Source: Myxococcus sp. RHSTA-1-4 (GTDB lineage: Bacteria > Myxococcota > Myxococcia > Myxococcales > Myxococcaceae). From it: DNA of 64,000 bases. The position numbers and the translations under genes are program-made. The stretch is taken from positions 1 through 64,000 of the forward strand of contig NZ_JAIQDG010000045.1 in assembly GCF_020037125.1 (NCBI RefSeq), given 5' to 3'. The stretch's first letter is position 1. Every line of letters begins with the position of its first letter. The notes under the pieces are model-generated. The model searched no databases. It was not told where the DNA came from and saw only the letters and a list, made by a program, of their open reading frames with translations. This document shows positions 7,529 to 15,805 of the stretch, one piece after another.

Positions 7529-8322
7529 CGAGCCGGATGGCCCTCTCGGAAGCACAGCAGGTGATTGGGAGGCGCTGGAGTCCGGAGCAGCCTCCGGAGC
7601 AGGAGCGGATTCTCGGCCTCGCCCGGGACGCCCTGGACTTCATCTCCGCCACGGGCCAGTGGTATCTCTTCGTGGACTTTCGACGGAGCGGTGCCTCCGG
7701 CGTCTCCGCGGCCTCCTGCGGCGAGGGTTCACCGGAGCTGCGAGAACTCCTGGGCAGGACAGAGCGCTTCTTCCAGGCGCTCCTCGATGCTCCGCACGCA
7801 TCTGGAGAGCAGGCGTCCCTCCAGCTCATCATCGAGGCGCTCCGATTCATCTCCGCCACCCGTCAGCACGAGTCCTTTAGTGACTTCGTCGAGCATGTCG
7901 CGACCCATGCTCCGCCCTTCATCGTGGCCGCGTTTGAAACGCGGCAGGAGGCGGAGGCCTGGCTGGAGAACCACGCGAATCCGCCCGACTCCGCTCGTAT
8001 CCTGGTCGGAGACACGTACCATGACGTGGTCTATGATCGCGACACGGGCTTCCGCCGTCTGCCATGGAATCGAGACCTCCACCACTACCTCGCCTGGCTG
8101 AAGCAGGTCGAGCCCCCGGTCGCGACCGCGTCATTCTCCACGCGGCAGGAGGCGGAAGAATGGCTGACGAAGCAGCCCCACCCGGCCAGGCGGACGTGGG
8201 TGCTGATCGCGGGAGAGCTCCACCTCGCGGCGTACTACCCGAACATCAATCACCGCGCCCTCTTTCCCCTCTCCATCTCAGAGGGTGAGAGGAAAATGGA
8301 TTCACCTCCGCGCCAATCTTGA
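7525..8322 (+). CDS. Soluble protein with two internal duplications, candidate immunity protein
   Basis: 265 aa, no signal peptide. Two pairs of internal repeats are visible. DALDFISATGQWYLFVDF recurs as EALRFISATRQHESFSDF. Later, FETRQEAEAWLENHANP, followed by an ILVGDTYHDVVY-like strand, recurs as FSTRQEAEEWLTKQPHP followed by WVLIAGELHLAAY. It is coupled by a 4-bp overlap to the lipoprotein upstream. Cytoplasmic location and coupling fit an immunity or chaperone role, but no family was recognised. The last 15 residues (after LSISEG) look unlike the rest and may be an altered C-terminus. Confidence 0.6.
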   Translation: MTSRMALSEAQQVIGRRWSPEQPPEQERILGLARDALDFISATGQWYLFVDFRRSGASGVSAASCGEGSPELRELLGRTERFFQALLDAPHASGEQASLQLIIEALRFISATRQHESFSDFVEHVATHAPPFIVAAFETRQEAEAWLENHANPPDSARILVGDTYHDVVYDRDTGFRRLPWNRDLHHYLAWLKQVEPPVATASFSTRQEAEEWLTKQPHPARRTWVLIAGELHLAAYYPNINHRALFPLSISEGERKMDSPPRQS

Positions 8323-8324
8323 CG

Positions 8325-8474
8325 TCATCCCTTCGGGCAAGGCTGGAGGTTGTCGTCGAGGACGCGTGAGAAGCGCTCACGCTCCGTGTCGAGCCACTCG
8401 GCCGGCAGCGCCTCCAGGGCGCGCCTCTGTTCCGCAGCGGCCTCCTCGGAGTTGGGTATCCGATGCACGAGCAC
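8325..8474 (-). pseudogene. C-terminal fragment of an unidentified gene
   Basis: A short leftward frame encodes about 49 aa of protein-like sequence (RRALEALPAEWLDTERERF, ending QPCPKG). It has a GTG at 8474 but no ribosome-binding site. The frame continues to about 8529, where a TGA stops it. It lies between an immunity-like gene and the terminator repeat and is probably the tail of a gene truncated by rearrangement. Confidence 0.3.
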
Positions 8475-8598
8475 CGTCTTCTCTGGTGAGGCGGGTCGGC
8501 GCAATCTGGCAGGGTGAACAGGACTCTCTCAGCGCGGCGACGACTGCTCTTCGGACGGGGTCGCCGAACTCCGGAGGACCTGTTACGCCGAGCTACGA

Positions 8599-8648
8599 CA
8601 CTGAGAAGAGAGAGCCCCGTGGCGCCAGCAAGGTGCCACGGGGTTTTC
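8599..8648 (+). repeat. Terminator-containing repeat, copy 1
   Basis: CACTGAGAAGAGAGAG is followed by an inverted repeat, CCCCGTGGC (8615-8623) and GCCACGGGG (8635-8643), then TTTTC. The block is essentially identical to 19092-19140 and to 39585-39634 (which has one extra AG). At 19092 the block directly follows the tRNA/tmRNA 3' end, so this copy is likely the terminator half of a broken attachment site. The tRNA end is missing here. Confidence 0.8.
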
Positions 8649-8687
8649 GCGAGGAGCGCGCGCGGCCGCTGGTTTGAAGCCTTGCGT

Positions 8688-8720
8688 GGGAGCGGAACGT
8701 GCCAGGACTGGCACGCTCCC
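8688..8720 (-). terminator. Hairpin downstream of the 1084-aa lipoprotein gene
   Basis: CGTGCCA (8698-8704) and TGGCACG (8709-8715) form a perfect stem. It is extended by GGGAG (8688) and CTCCC (8716-8720) around a small bulge. It lies about 40 bases past the stop codon at 8763 of the leftward gene. There is no clear U-run, so confidence is moderate. Confidence 0.4.
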
Positions 8721-8762
8721 GAGTCCCCGCGAGCCCATCACGAACTTCTCACTCCAGCAGGC

Positions 8763-11700
8763 TCACCTCAGCAGCGCCTCGAGCTTCGACGAGGCGGGCT
8801 CTTCGAGCCCAGCCGCGAAGGACGGCAGGGTGTACTCGCCCGCGCGGCAGGGCTGCATGTTCGCGCTGCGGTCCAGGGTCCTCGGCACGGTGTAGTCCAC
8901 GGCCATGAGCCGGTGCTCGTAGCCTGCGTTCGAGCGCACCGTCACCTCGTAGTAGTAGGGCCGGACCTGGTAGTTGCACTGCGCCGGCCAGACCACGACG
9001 CGGTTGTTCACCGTCGAGGGGAAGCCGCCCACGCCGCCGCCCAGCTCGAAGCTGTTGCTCCACGACAGGGTGTGCGCCTCATCCCGGGTGACGCCCGAGG
9101 AGAACTCGTAGGAGATGCCCGCCTCGACCTTGTAGAACACGCCCGCGCTCGCCTCCAGGGAGATGCCGGCGTTCCAGGTGTTGGACGTTGATGAGGCCTC
9201 CGTGCTCCAACCCGAGCGCTCCTGCGTCAGCGACCACGACGCGATGCCGCCGCCGGGGCCGATTGTCTTGTTCCCCAGCACGTTGCGCGTCGCGCCGTCC
9301 CAGAGCAGGTTGCCCTTCACCTTCACCCAACGGTAGGTCTGGCTCAGGGTGTCGAAGATCTCGGCCTCGAACTCGCCGTCGTTCGGCGTCGAATCCCTCA
9401 CCGCCGACGGATACCGGTCCGGCTCGACATGGTTGGTGCCGAACACCTGCACCTCCGCCAGCGACAGGGAGTTGGTGCCCGCCAGCTGGACGCGCACGTA
9501 GCGGCCGCTGATGGGCGCGCCCTGGGCCAGCGTGAGGAAGGTGGTCGTCTCGCCGCCCATCCCCGGGTTGTAGTACGCGTGCACGCGCGGGTCGTTCTTG
9601 AGGACGTTCGGGTCATTCGAGATCGTCCGGAAGTCCGTGTCCGAGACGAAGACGTAGAAGTCCTTCAGGCGCGCGGGGCACGGGCCTTCGTCGCAGTAGT
9701 CCTTCTTGCTGCGGTTCCACAGGCGCACCTTGCCCACCGGCTGCGACTGGCCCAGGTCCACCTGCCACCAGGGAGTGCTCTCGTAGCAGGTGTGGGTGAT
9801 GGAGCCATGGCTGTAGATGCCATCGGTGTTCGTATCCACGGCCCTGGCCGGCTCTCCGCTCCAGCACAGGCTGGACTGGGTGGTGAAGGGGCCTCGGAAC
9901 AGCGCCAGGTTGCTCCAGTCCCGGACAATGGGCGCCCACTGCGAGGTGTTGGCGTTGTTGACCGGGCTGTACTGCACGTCCCAGGTGTTCAGGACCGGGG
10001 ACTCCTCGGCCACGCTCCGGTGGTCACAGAAGCGCGCCCAGCTGTCGGCGGCGGTGCTGCCCTGCCGGACCTGGTAGGTGTAGCAGTTATAGGTGTGGTT
10101 CTGGACGATGGCGAAGTCATCCGAGTTCGTCCACGCGGACGAGATGCTGGTGCTGTCCCCCGAGCCGCTGGAGCTGGTCGACGAGGCGCTCCACTCGTAG
10201 CCGCCGGACACCTTCACGGACACCGAGAACGCCTCCGCGTCCACTCCGCCGCCGACGTAGCCCGTCACCGAGTTGGACGTGGTCGAGGTCAGCGACGTCT
10301 CCTGCGACTTGCCCACCATGCTGGACTCGCCGATGGAGCCGCTCGAGTTCTGCGGGTTGATGTTCTTCCAGAAGGGCGGCACGAAGACGGCCGAGGTGAT
10401 CTGCGGCTCGACCACCGTCTGGCAGCTCATCCCTGCGCCGTTGACGGGCTCGTAGTGCGCGCGGATGGAGTCGTTCGTCCAGTCGCCCAGCGCCAGCGAG
10501 ACGAAGCTCGGCGAGGAGGTGCCGGTGTCACGCCAGGTACTCGCCAGCTGCAGGGGGGTGAAGGGCGCGCGCTGGTCCTCGAGCCGGATGAGCTGCAGCG
10601 CGTTGCCGCCATCCTTGAAGGCGGCGGCGATGTCCTGCAGCCCGTCGTTGTCCATGTCGGCCACGGCCAGCGAGACGGGGCTCATGCTGGCTCCGGAGCG
10701 GGAGTCCGCGGCGCTGAAGAGAGAGCCGTGGACCAGGAAGGTGTCGTCCCCCGGGAGCGTGGCGCTCGCGTCGTGCGAGTCCAAGGTGAGCGCATTGAAG
10801 CCGGTGCCGATGGAGATGCTCTGGGACGCGTTGAGCAGCGTCGATTCGTAGCCGTGGAAGGCCAACGCGACCTCCGCCAGCCCGTCACCGTCGGTGTCAC
10901 CAATGGCCAGCCCGAGGCCGCGGAAGAAGAAATGGCGATCCCACTGGATGAAGGGGTCCAGCGTCTTCTTGTCATACGAGAGCTTGAAGGCGCGCAGCTG
11001 GAGCTGCGTGGCATAGCTGGTGTCGGGATCGCGAACCCCGAAACCCACGATGACGTCGTCCTTGTAGTCGCCGTCGATGTCGCCCGCGGCCACCTTCAGC
11101 TCCGAGGTCTCCGTGCCCTGCAGACCGATGCGCGTGGTGGCGAGCTCGCGGTAGTTCATGGCCTGGCTGTTGGGCAGCGTGTAGCCGGGCTCGTACTTGA
11201 GCACGATGAGCTGGACCATCGACTGTGAGTCGAGGAACGCCAGGACGATCTCGTCATCGCTGCCGTCGTTGTCGAGGTCTCCCACCGCCATATCCAGGTA
11301 GCGCACCCCGACGCGGCCCGTCGCGGCGCTCCGGCGCCAGTAGCCCTGGACGTAGCCGTCGGGGTGGGCGATGGCGCCCGAGGCGTTGCCATCGAACATG
11401 AAGATCTGCGTCATCCCATCCGAGTCGATGAACCCCCAGGCGATCTCGTCATCCTCGTTGCTGGAGCGATCCAGGTTGCCGGCCGCGATCGCCGTCTCGC
11501 GGTAGTTGTTCAGGCCGGGAGCCGCGTAATAGTAGGGGGTACGTGAGCCGCCCCCGGCGTTGGTGATGGAGATGAGCTGCGTGCTGTTGTTGGCGTCCTT
11601 GAAGGACATCACCAACTCCGAGCGGCCGTCGCCGTTCAGATCCGCTGCTACGTTCTTCTGCAAGGTGATGGTCTTCCGGGCACCATCCGTGTTGCTGAAG

Positions 11701-12017
11701 GTCCATATGCGCTCGAGAGACTCGGCCCCAGGAGCGCCGATCCGATCGAACGTGTAGTCGACCGGGGCCCCCACCGAGCTGCGGAAGGACACGTAGGGCT
11801 CATGCTCTCCGGTGATGAGGAAACGCTGCCCGAAAGGGCTCTTCGTGCAATCCAGGCTGGAGGGAGCTGCCAGCAACTTCGGTACGGAGATGCGTGTCTC
11901 GGCGGGAGGCGCATCCACCTGCACGCCAGCATCCGGTATGTCCGCTCCACAGGCCGAGAGTATGGAGGTAAGCAGGAGTGCGCAGGGCACACGGGTAACC
12001 CAAGGCTTTCGATTCAT
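8763..12017 (-). CDS. Large lipoprotein: VCBS repeats, two Ser/Thr-rich beta modules and an F5/8-type lectin domain
   Basis: 1084 aa. A signal peptide ends in LSAC with the lipidated Cys at about residue 23. Seven VCBS/FG-GAP-like repeats with Asp-rich calcium-type loops (ADLNGDGRSEL, VGDLDNDGSDDE, AGDIDGDYKDD, IGDTDGDG, VADMDNDG) span about 110-520. A Ser/Thr-alternating beta-rich module covers about 555-650. An F5/8-type C (discoidin/fucolectin) domain covers about 700-860, with NLALFRG, the VDTNTDG loop and WWQVDLG. A second Ser/Thr-alternating module with alternating hydrophobics covers about 905-1060. The paired beta modules resemble aerolysin-type pore-forming hairpins, which is inference. 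It is likely a surface or outer-membrane-vesicle adhesin or toxin. It stands alone with a hairpin downstream. Confidence 0.8.
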   Translation of the reverse strand: MNRKPWVTRVPCALLLTSILSACGADIPDAGVQVDAPPAETRISVPKLLAAPSSLDCTKSPFGQRFLITGEHEPYVSFRSSVGAPVDYTFDRIGAPGAESLERIWTFSNTDGARKTITLQKNVAADLNGDGRSELVMSFKDANNSTQLISITNAGGGSRTPYYYAAPGLNNYRETAIAAGNLDRSSNEDDEIAWGFIDSDGMTQIFMFDGNASGAIAHPDGYVQGYWRRSAATGRVGVRYLDMAVGDLDNDGSDDEIVLAFLDSQSMVQLIVLKYEPGYTLPNSQAMNYRELATTRIGLQGTETSELKVAAGDIDGDYKDDVIVGFGVRDPDTSYATQLQLRAFKLSYDKKTLDPFIQWDRHFFFRGLGLAIGDTDGDGLAEVALAFHGYESTLLNASQSISIGTGFNALTLDSHDASATLPGDDTFLVHGSLFSAADSRSGASMSPVSLAVADMDNDGLQDIAAAFKDGGNALQLIRLEDQRAPFTPLQLASTWRDTGTSSPSFVSLALGDWTNDSIRAHYEPVNGAGMSCQTVVEPQITSAVFVPPFWKNINPQNSSGSIGESSMVGKSQETSLTSTTSNSVTGYVGGGVDAEAFSVSVKVSGGYEWSASSTSSSGSGDSTSISSAWTNSDDFAIVQNHTYNCYTYQVRQGSTAADSWARFCDHRSVAEESPVLNTWDVQYSPVNNANTSQWAPIVRDWSNLALFRGPFTTQSSLCWSGEPARAVDTNTDGIYSHGSITHTCYESTPWWQVDLGQSQPVGKVRLWNRSKKDYCDEGPCPARLKDFYVFVSDTDFRTISNDPNVLKNDPRVHAYYNPGMGGETTTFLTLAQGAPISGRYVRVQLAGTNSLSLAEVQVFGTNHVEPDRYPSAVRDSTPNDGEFEAEIFDTLSQTYRWVKVKGNLLWDGATRNVLGNKTIGPGGGIASWSLTQERSGWSTEASSTSNTWNAGISLEASAGVFYKVEAGISYEFSSGVTRDEAHTLSWSNSFELGGGVGGFPSTVNNRVVVWPAQCNYQVRPYYYEVTVRSNAGYEHRLMAVDYTVPRTLDRSANMQPCRAGEYTLPSFAAGLEEPASSKLEALLR

Positions 12018-12276
12018 GAGAGTCCTCTGAAGGGTTCAAGCCCGAGTCCGGTGTCTAGGGGGGGAGAGCACCGCTCGGGCAGCCGCCACGAGAGCAACCC
12101 ATGTGCCAGGCCCGAGGAGCTGGCTCGTTCAGAGGGAAACCAGCTCCCGCGAGCCTCGCGAGCCATTCCCCGAACCCCTTTCGCCGCGTGGATGAGGACG
12201 CGCCTGCGTCCTGGAAAGAAGCAGCGAGTGCTCCCCTATCCGCCGACCTCCCCTGAAGAGCAACCCACTTGCATTT

Positions 12277-12306
12277 AACCGTGAGGTTGATTGTCAAGTT
12301 GGTTGA
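12277..12306 (+). promoter_or_regulatory. Operator-like repeats before a truncated ArsR gene
   Basis: AACC-GTGA-GGTT (12277-12288) is a perfect inverted repeat. GGTTGA recurs 16 bases on (12285 and 12301). The repeats sit just upstream of the ATG of an ArsR-type fragment and could be the autoregulatory operator of the original gene. No functional evidence. Confidence 0.35.
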
Positions 12307-12312
12307 CTGACG

Positions 12313-12504
12313 ATGCCGACCGATACCCTGTCACGCACCTTCTCCACACTGGCCGACCCGCCCCGGCGGGCGAGCCTCGCCCGGCTGTCGAAGGGCGAGG
12401 CCACGGTCACCGAGCTAGCGACCCCGTCGGAGGAGCGAGCGACTGGGGGCTGTGCCCTCTGGCGGCTATTGCGTTGTCCGCCATGCGCCCTGCTCATGAA
12501 GTAG
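12313..12504 (+). pseudogene. Truncated ArsR-family transcriptional regulator
   Basis: The first 35 or so residues (LSRTFSTLADPPRRASLARL, then KGEATVTEL) match the start of an ArsR/SmtB winged helix: the helix-one region LADPxRRxIL and the beginning of the second helix. After TELATP the frame loses all similarity and ends at 63 aa. The recognition helix and wing are absent, so it cannot bind DNA normally. In intact loci such regulators are followed by an SRPBCC/AHSA1 gene; none is present. It is a remnant created by a deletion or rearrangement. Confidence 0.7.
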
Positions 12505-12570
12505 GCATGGACTCCTTCATGAATACCGCAGCGGAGCAGCGCCTCGATTCGAGCCCTGGGGCGGCTGGGG

Positions 12571-12693
12571 AATGGGCGCCAGGGCACGCAGGGGCGCGTC
12601 GCTGCCCACGGCGATGAAGGGGGCCCAGTAATGGGGATGGGCCTGAGTCAGACGCAGCTCGCGCATCGCCTCGCGAAGCGCCGTGGCGTGTCC
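12571..12693 (-). pseudogene. CHAT-domain protease C-terminal remnant
   Basis: A leftward frame encodes ALREAMRELR, then HPHYWAPFIAVGS. This matches the conserved C-terminus of CHAT (caspase-like) domains, where a helix beginning ALR-A is followed by P-x-Y-W-A-x-F-x-x-x-G. The frame runs on without homology to a stop at 12517. The upstream caspase-like core with catalytic His and Cys is not recoverable in any frame, so this is a broken gene end. Confidence 0.6.
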
Positions 12694-12808
12694 CCGCTCC
12701 CGAAGCCGAAGTGAATCAGGCTCGGCCGCACGCTCTGCCACCGGCCCATCAGGCCCGAGCCCATCGCCGCCCTTCCCTCGGGGGGCCCTGGCAGGTATTC
12801 CCTCCTGC

Positions 12809-14380
12809 GTGAAGGAAGCCGAGAGAGCCCTCCCCCCGCCTGACGAAACGCCACTGCCCACCGCGCTGTCCCTGGACGAGGTGCGCCGCTGCACCCGGCT
12901 CCTGGAGGCCATGGGCCAGAACCGCATGCTGCTGGCGGAGCTCCCACCGCAGGAGAAGATTGCCCTGCTCTCCGCCGCGGGCCGGGTGGTGCACCCGGAC
13001 CGGGACACGAAGTCGCGGCTCGCGAAGTCGCTGAGGCGGGAGCGGAAGCAGACCGTGCAGAAGCATGACCGTACCCTCCGCGCGACGACCGAGATTCGCA
13101 CGCTGCGCCGTGAAGCGGTCTTCACCGTGCCGTGCCTTCCCCCGCCGCCCCCGTCGAAGGCCCCCGAGCGCCTGCTCGCCGTTCCGCGCAAGTGCTACGT
13201 CTGCAAGGGGGAGTACCGGAAGCTGCACTTCTTCTACGACGCGATGTGCGTCGAGTGCGGGGACTTCAACTACGCGAAGCGGACGCAGCGGGCGCCGCTG
13301 GACGGGAAGGTGGCGCTCATCACCGGGGCGCGCGTGAAGATTGGCTACCAGGCCTCGCTGATGCTGCTGCGCTCGGGCGCGCGCGTCATCGCGACGACGC
13401 GCTTCCCCCAGGATGCGGCGGAGCGCTACGCACGGGAGCCCGACTTCGCGGACTGGTCCCACCGGCTGCACATCCATGGCCTGGACCTGCGGCACGCCCC
13501 CAGCGTGGAGCTGTTCGCCCGGCACCTCGAGCAGACGCACCACCGGCTGGACATCCTCATCAACAACGCGGCGCAGACGGTGCGCCGTCCGCCCGGCTTC
13601 TACGCGCACCTGCTGGAGGGCGAGCTGCGCCCCCTCGGCCAGCTCCCCGCGCACACGCGCCCGCTGCTGGCTGGACACAGGGCGTGCATCGCGGCGGTGC
13701 GGCCCGCCCTCGGTGACGCCGGCACGGGTGGCACGGCGATGGCCACCTGGCGCAGCAGCGACCCCTCGCTCGGCATCCACTCGTCCGCCGCGCTGTCGCT
13801 GCTGCCGTACGCCATGGAGCAGGAGGGCGACACCCAGGCCCTCTTTCCCCAGGGGCGCCTGGACGCGGACCTGCAGCAGGTGGACCTGCGCGGGATGAAC
13901 TCCTGGCGGATGAAGCTGGCGGAGGTCTCCACGGCGGAGATGCTGGAGGTCCACCTGGTGAACGCGGTGGCGCCCTTCATCCTCTGCGGGAAGCTGAAGC
14001 CGCTGATGACCCGGGGGCGCACCACGCCCGGCCACATCGTCAACGTCTCCGCCATGGAAGGCAGCTTCTCGCGCGGGACGAAGACGGACCGCCACCCGCA
14101 CACCAACATGGCCAAGGCCGCGCTGAACATGATGACGCTCACCTCCGCGCCCGACTACGCGAAGGACAACCTCTTCATGAACGCCGTGGACACCGGCTGG
14201 GTCACCGATGAAGACCCGGCGCTGTACGCGGAGCGCAAGCAGCAGGACCTCGACTTCCAGCCCCCGCTGGACATCGTCGACGGCGCCGCCCGCGTGGTGG
14301 ACCCCGTCATCTCCGCGGAGAACACCGGCCAGTACGTGTGGGGCAACTTCTTCAAGGACTACCGCCACACTGCGTGGTGA
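12809..14380 (+). CDS. Atypical short-chain dehydrogenase with N-terminal zinc-ribbon region
   Basis: 523 aa from GTG 12809. The frame is open farther up to 12683, but that part is low-complexity Arg/Ser/Pro and overlaps the CHAT remnant. Residues 1-125 form a helical domain, followed by a C-x2-C...C-x2-C ribbon (CYVCKGEYRK, then CVECGDF). A Rossmann SDR domain follows, with the TGARVKIGY cofactor loop and NNAAQ. In the catalytic YxxxK position the sequence is T-N-M-A-K, so the usual Tyr is Thr. A hundred-residue insert interrupts the SDR core. Similar zinc-ribbon SDRs occur in eukaryotic microbes and plants as I recall them. Substrate unknown. No operon partner is evident. Confidence 0.75.
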   Translation: MKEAERALPPPDETPLPTALSLDEVRRCTRLLEAMGQNRMLLAELPPQEKIALLSAAGRVVHPDRDTKSRLAKSLRRERKQTVQKHDRTLRATTEIRTLRREAVFTVPCLPPPPPSKAPERLLAVPRKCYVCKGEYRKLHFFYDAMCVECGDFNYAKRTQRAPLDGKVALITGARVKIGYQASLMLLRSGARVIATTRFPQDAAERYAREPDFADWSHRLHIHGLDLRHAPSVELFARHLEQTHHRLDILINNAAQTVRRPPGFYAHLLEGELRPLGQLPAHTRPLLAGHRACIAAVRPALGDAGTGGTAMATWRSSDPSLGIHSSAALSLLPYAMEQEGDTQALFPQGRLDADLQQVDLRGMNSWRMKLAEVSTAEMLEVHLVNAVAPFILCGKLKPLMTRGRTTPGHIVNVSAMEGSFSRGTKTDRHPHTNMAKAALNMMTLTSAPDYAKDNLFMNAVDTGWVTDEDPALYAERKQQDLDFQPPLDIVDGAARVVDPVISAENTGQYVWGNFFKDYRHTAW

Positions 14381-14896
14381 CGGCGGGGGCCGGCCTCGGC
14401 GCCGGGCCCCGCTCGGGGCGGCTCCACCCGGCACACAGTGACGTTCCAGGGCTACTGCTCCTTCGCCTCCAGCCAGCGCTGGACGTCGTGAAGACGCAAA
14501 CCCGAAAAACCCCATCCGCTTCTCGCTTCACCGCCGGGTCTTCAGGCGCTCCAGGTGCTCATCTTCCTCGCGCGTAGCCAGGGTGTTCCCGCACCCTCTG
14601 CACACCTTCCTCCCGGTCCTCCTGACCGCCTGCTACATCAGCGGGCGCGGCGCTCCAGTTTCTCGCCGACGATGGGCGGGCGGCGCGACCCCATCACGCA
14701 GCCGGCTCGAACTCGGGCCTCGCTCCCTCAACCAGGGTGCGCGTCAACACCTACAGCGTGCCGCTCGTCGGGGGTGCGTTCCTCTGGGGCGGCAGGGTGT
14801 TCCGGTAGACCCTTGGGGCGAGCCGCTGCGGGCGAGACGGTGCCCCTGCGCAGGCGCAGCCGATGGTAGCGTCCCGTCTCGGGAGGTCATGCACCA
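14381..14896. other. Gene-poor stretch with possible gene tails
   Basis: 516 bp without a supportable gene. A GC-rich hairpin (GGGGC-CGGC with GCCG-GGCCCC, 14386-14410) follows the SDR stop and may terminate it. A rightward frame ending near 14808 (VGGAFLWGGRVFR then stop) looks like the tail of a lost protein but is too short to classify. Confidence 0.35.
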
Positions 14897-15805
14897 TTGC
14901 TGCAACCCGTTAGATTGGCCCTTGCTCTCGTGCTGCTGGGCGGAGCTGTGCCGCGAGCCGATGCCGCCCCGCCGCGCACGCCGCGAGTGCGGCCCGTCGC
15001 AGTCACCGGCACCCCTGCCGAGCCCTTGCCCGAGATTCGCGTCGAGAAGGCAACGCCGACGTTGCTGTACTTCCCGACGGAGATTGCGAAGAGCACGCTC
15101 ACGGTTGACGGAGTGCTGCGCACGGTCGACAAGGTGGCGGTTCCGGTCGACGAGTCGCGGATTCGGATTGTCGACGTGGGCGAGCGCTCGATCATCGTTC
15201 AGCCCGAGGCGGATCTCGGACCGGGCGAACGTCACGAGCTTTCGGTCTTTTTCGCGGATGGGCGCGCACCTGCACGGGCTGCGTTCGTGCTCGTGACCGC
15301 CCCGGCCGACGTGGACGCGCGGATCGACGTGGAACGCCGCGAGCAGCCGACAGCCGCGTGCCCTGCCGAAGCGCCGCGCCCCCCACCTGGACCGGAAGAT
15401 TTCGTGTTGCTGGGCTACGCCGACAAGGAGGGCGTTCCGACGGGCACGGTTGAGGCGGCTTCGGACGACCCGAGGGGCCTGCAATCAGAGTTCGGCTGGA
15501 CGTATCGCGGGCCTAGGTGGGCGCTGGTGGACGTGAGGATCTGGAACTCGGCCGGTCAGAGACCGTGGACACCGCGCGAGGCGACGCTGACGGGGAAAGG
15601 TGGTGTCCCGCTTCGGGCTCGGGTCGTAACAGTGGGGGGCGAAGACGCTCCTCCCGGTGGGTCGCTGCGGGTGCTCGCCGTGGCTGACAATCTGCCCCCA
15701 GGCGCGGGCGAGGTCTTCGCACTGGAGATACGTGGGGCAGGTGGCCGGAACCTTGTGATTCCCCGCGTGGCTTTCCCCATGCGTGCGGCGGGGGGCGATC
15801 GATGA
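14897..15805 (+). CDS. DUF2381 family secreted protein
   Basis: 302 aa from TTG 14897, supported by GGGAGGT eight to nine bases upstream and a signal peptide starting right there (LALALVLLGGAVPRADA, cleavage after ADA). The rest is a beta-rich periplasmic or secreted protein with PTLLYFPTEI and VDVRIWNSAGQRPW, features I associate with the myxobacterial DUF2381 family of unknown function. The stop overlaps the start of the downstream kinase by 4 bp (ATGA), so they are co-translated. The C-terminal region of the kinase is probably in the same compartment, which suggests a physical partnership, e.g. as an extracytoplasmic sensor unit. Confidence 0.75.
   Translation: MLQPVRLALALVLLGGAVPRADAAPPRTPRVRPVAVTGTPAEPLPEIRVEKATPTLLYFPTEIAKSTLTVDGVLRTVDKVAVPVDESRIRIVDVGERSIIVQPEADLGPGERHELSVFFADGRAPARAAFVLVTAPADVDARIDVERREQPTAACPAEAPRPPPGPEDFVLLGYADKEGVPTGTVEAASDDPRGLQSEFGWTYRGPRWALVDVRIWNSAGQRPWTPREATLTGKGGVPLRARVVTVGGEDAPPGGSLRVLAVADNLPPGAGEVFALEIRGAGGRNLVIPRVAFPMRAAGGDR

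Noticed and set aside
9429-11228. 599-aa rightward open frame
   Set aside because: It is the antisense shadow of the 1084-aa lipoprotein gene; the Arg/Val/Gly-rich translation lacks domains, and the opposite strand encodes clear VCBS and lectin motifs.
12749-14515. 588-aa leftward open frame
   Set aside because: Antisense shadow of the SDR gene; low-complexity Arg/His/Val translation with no motif.
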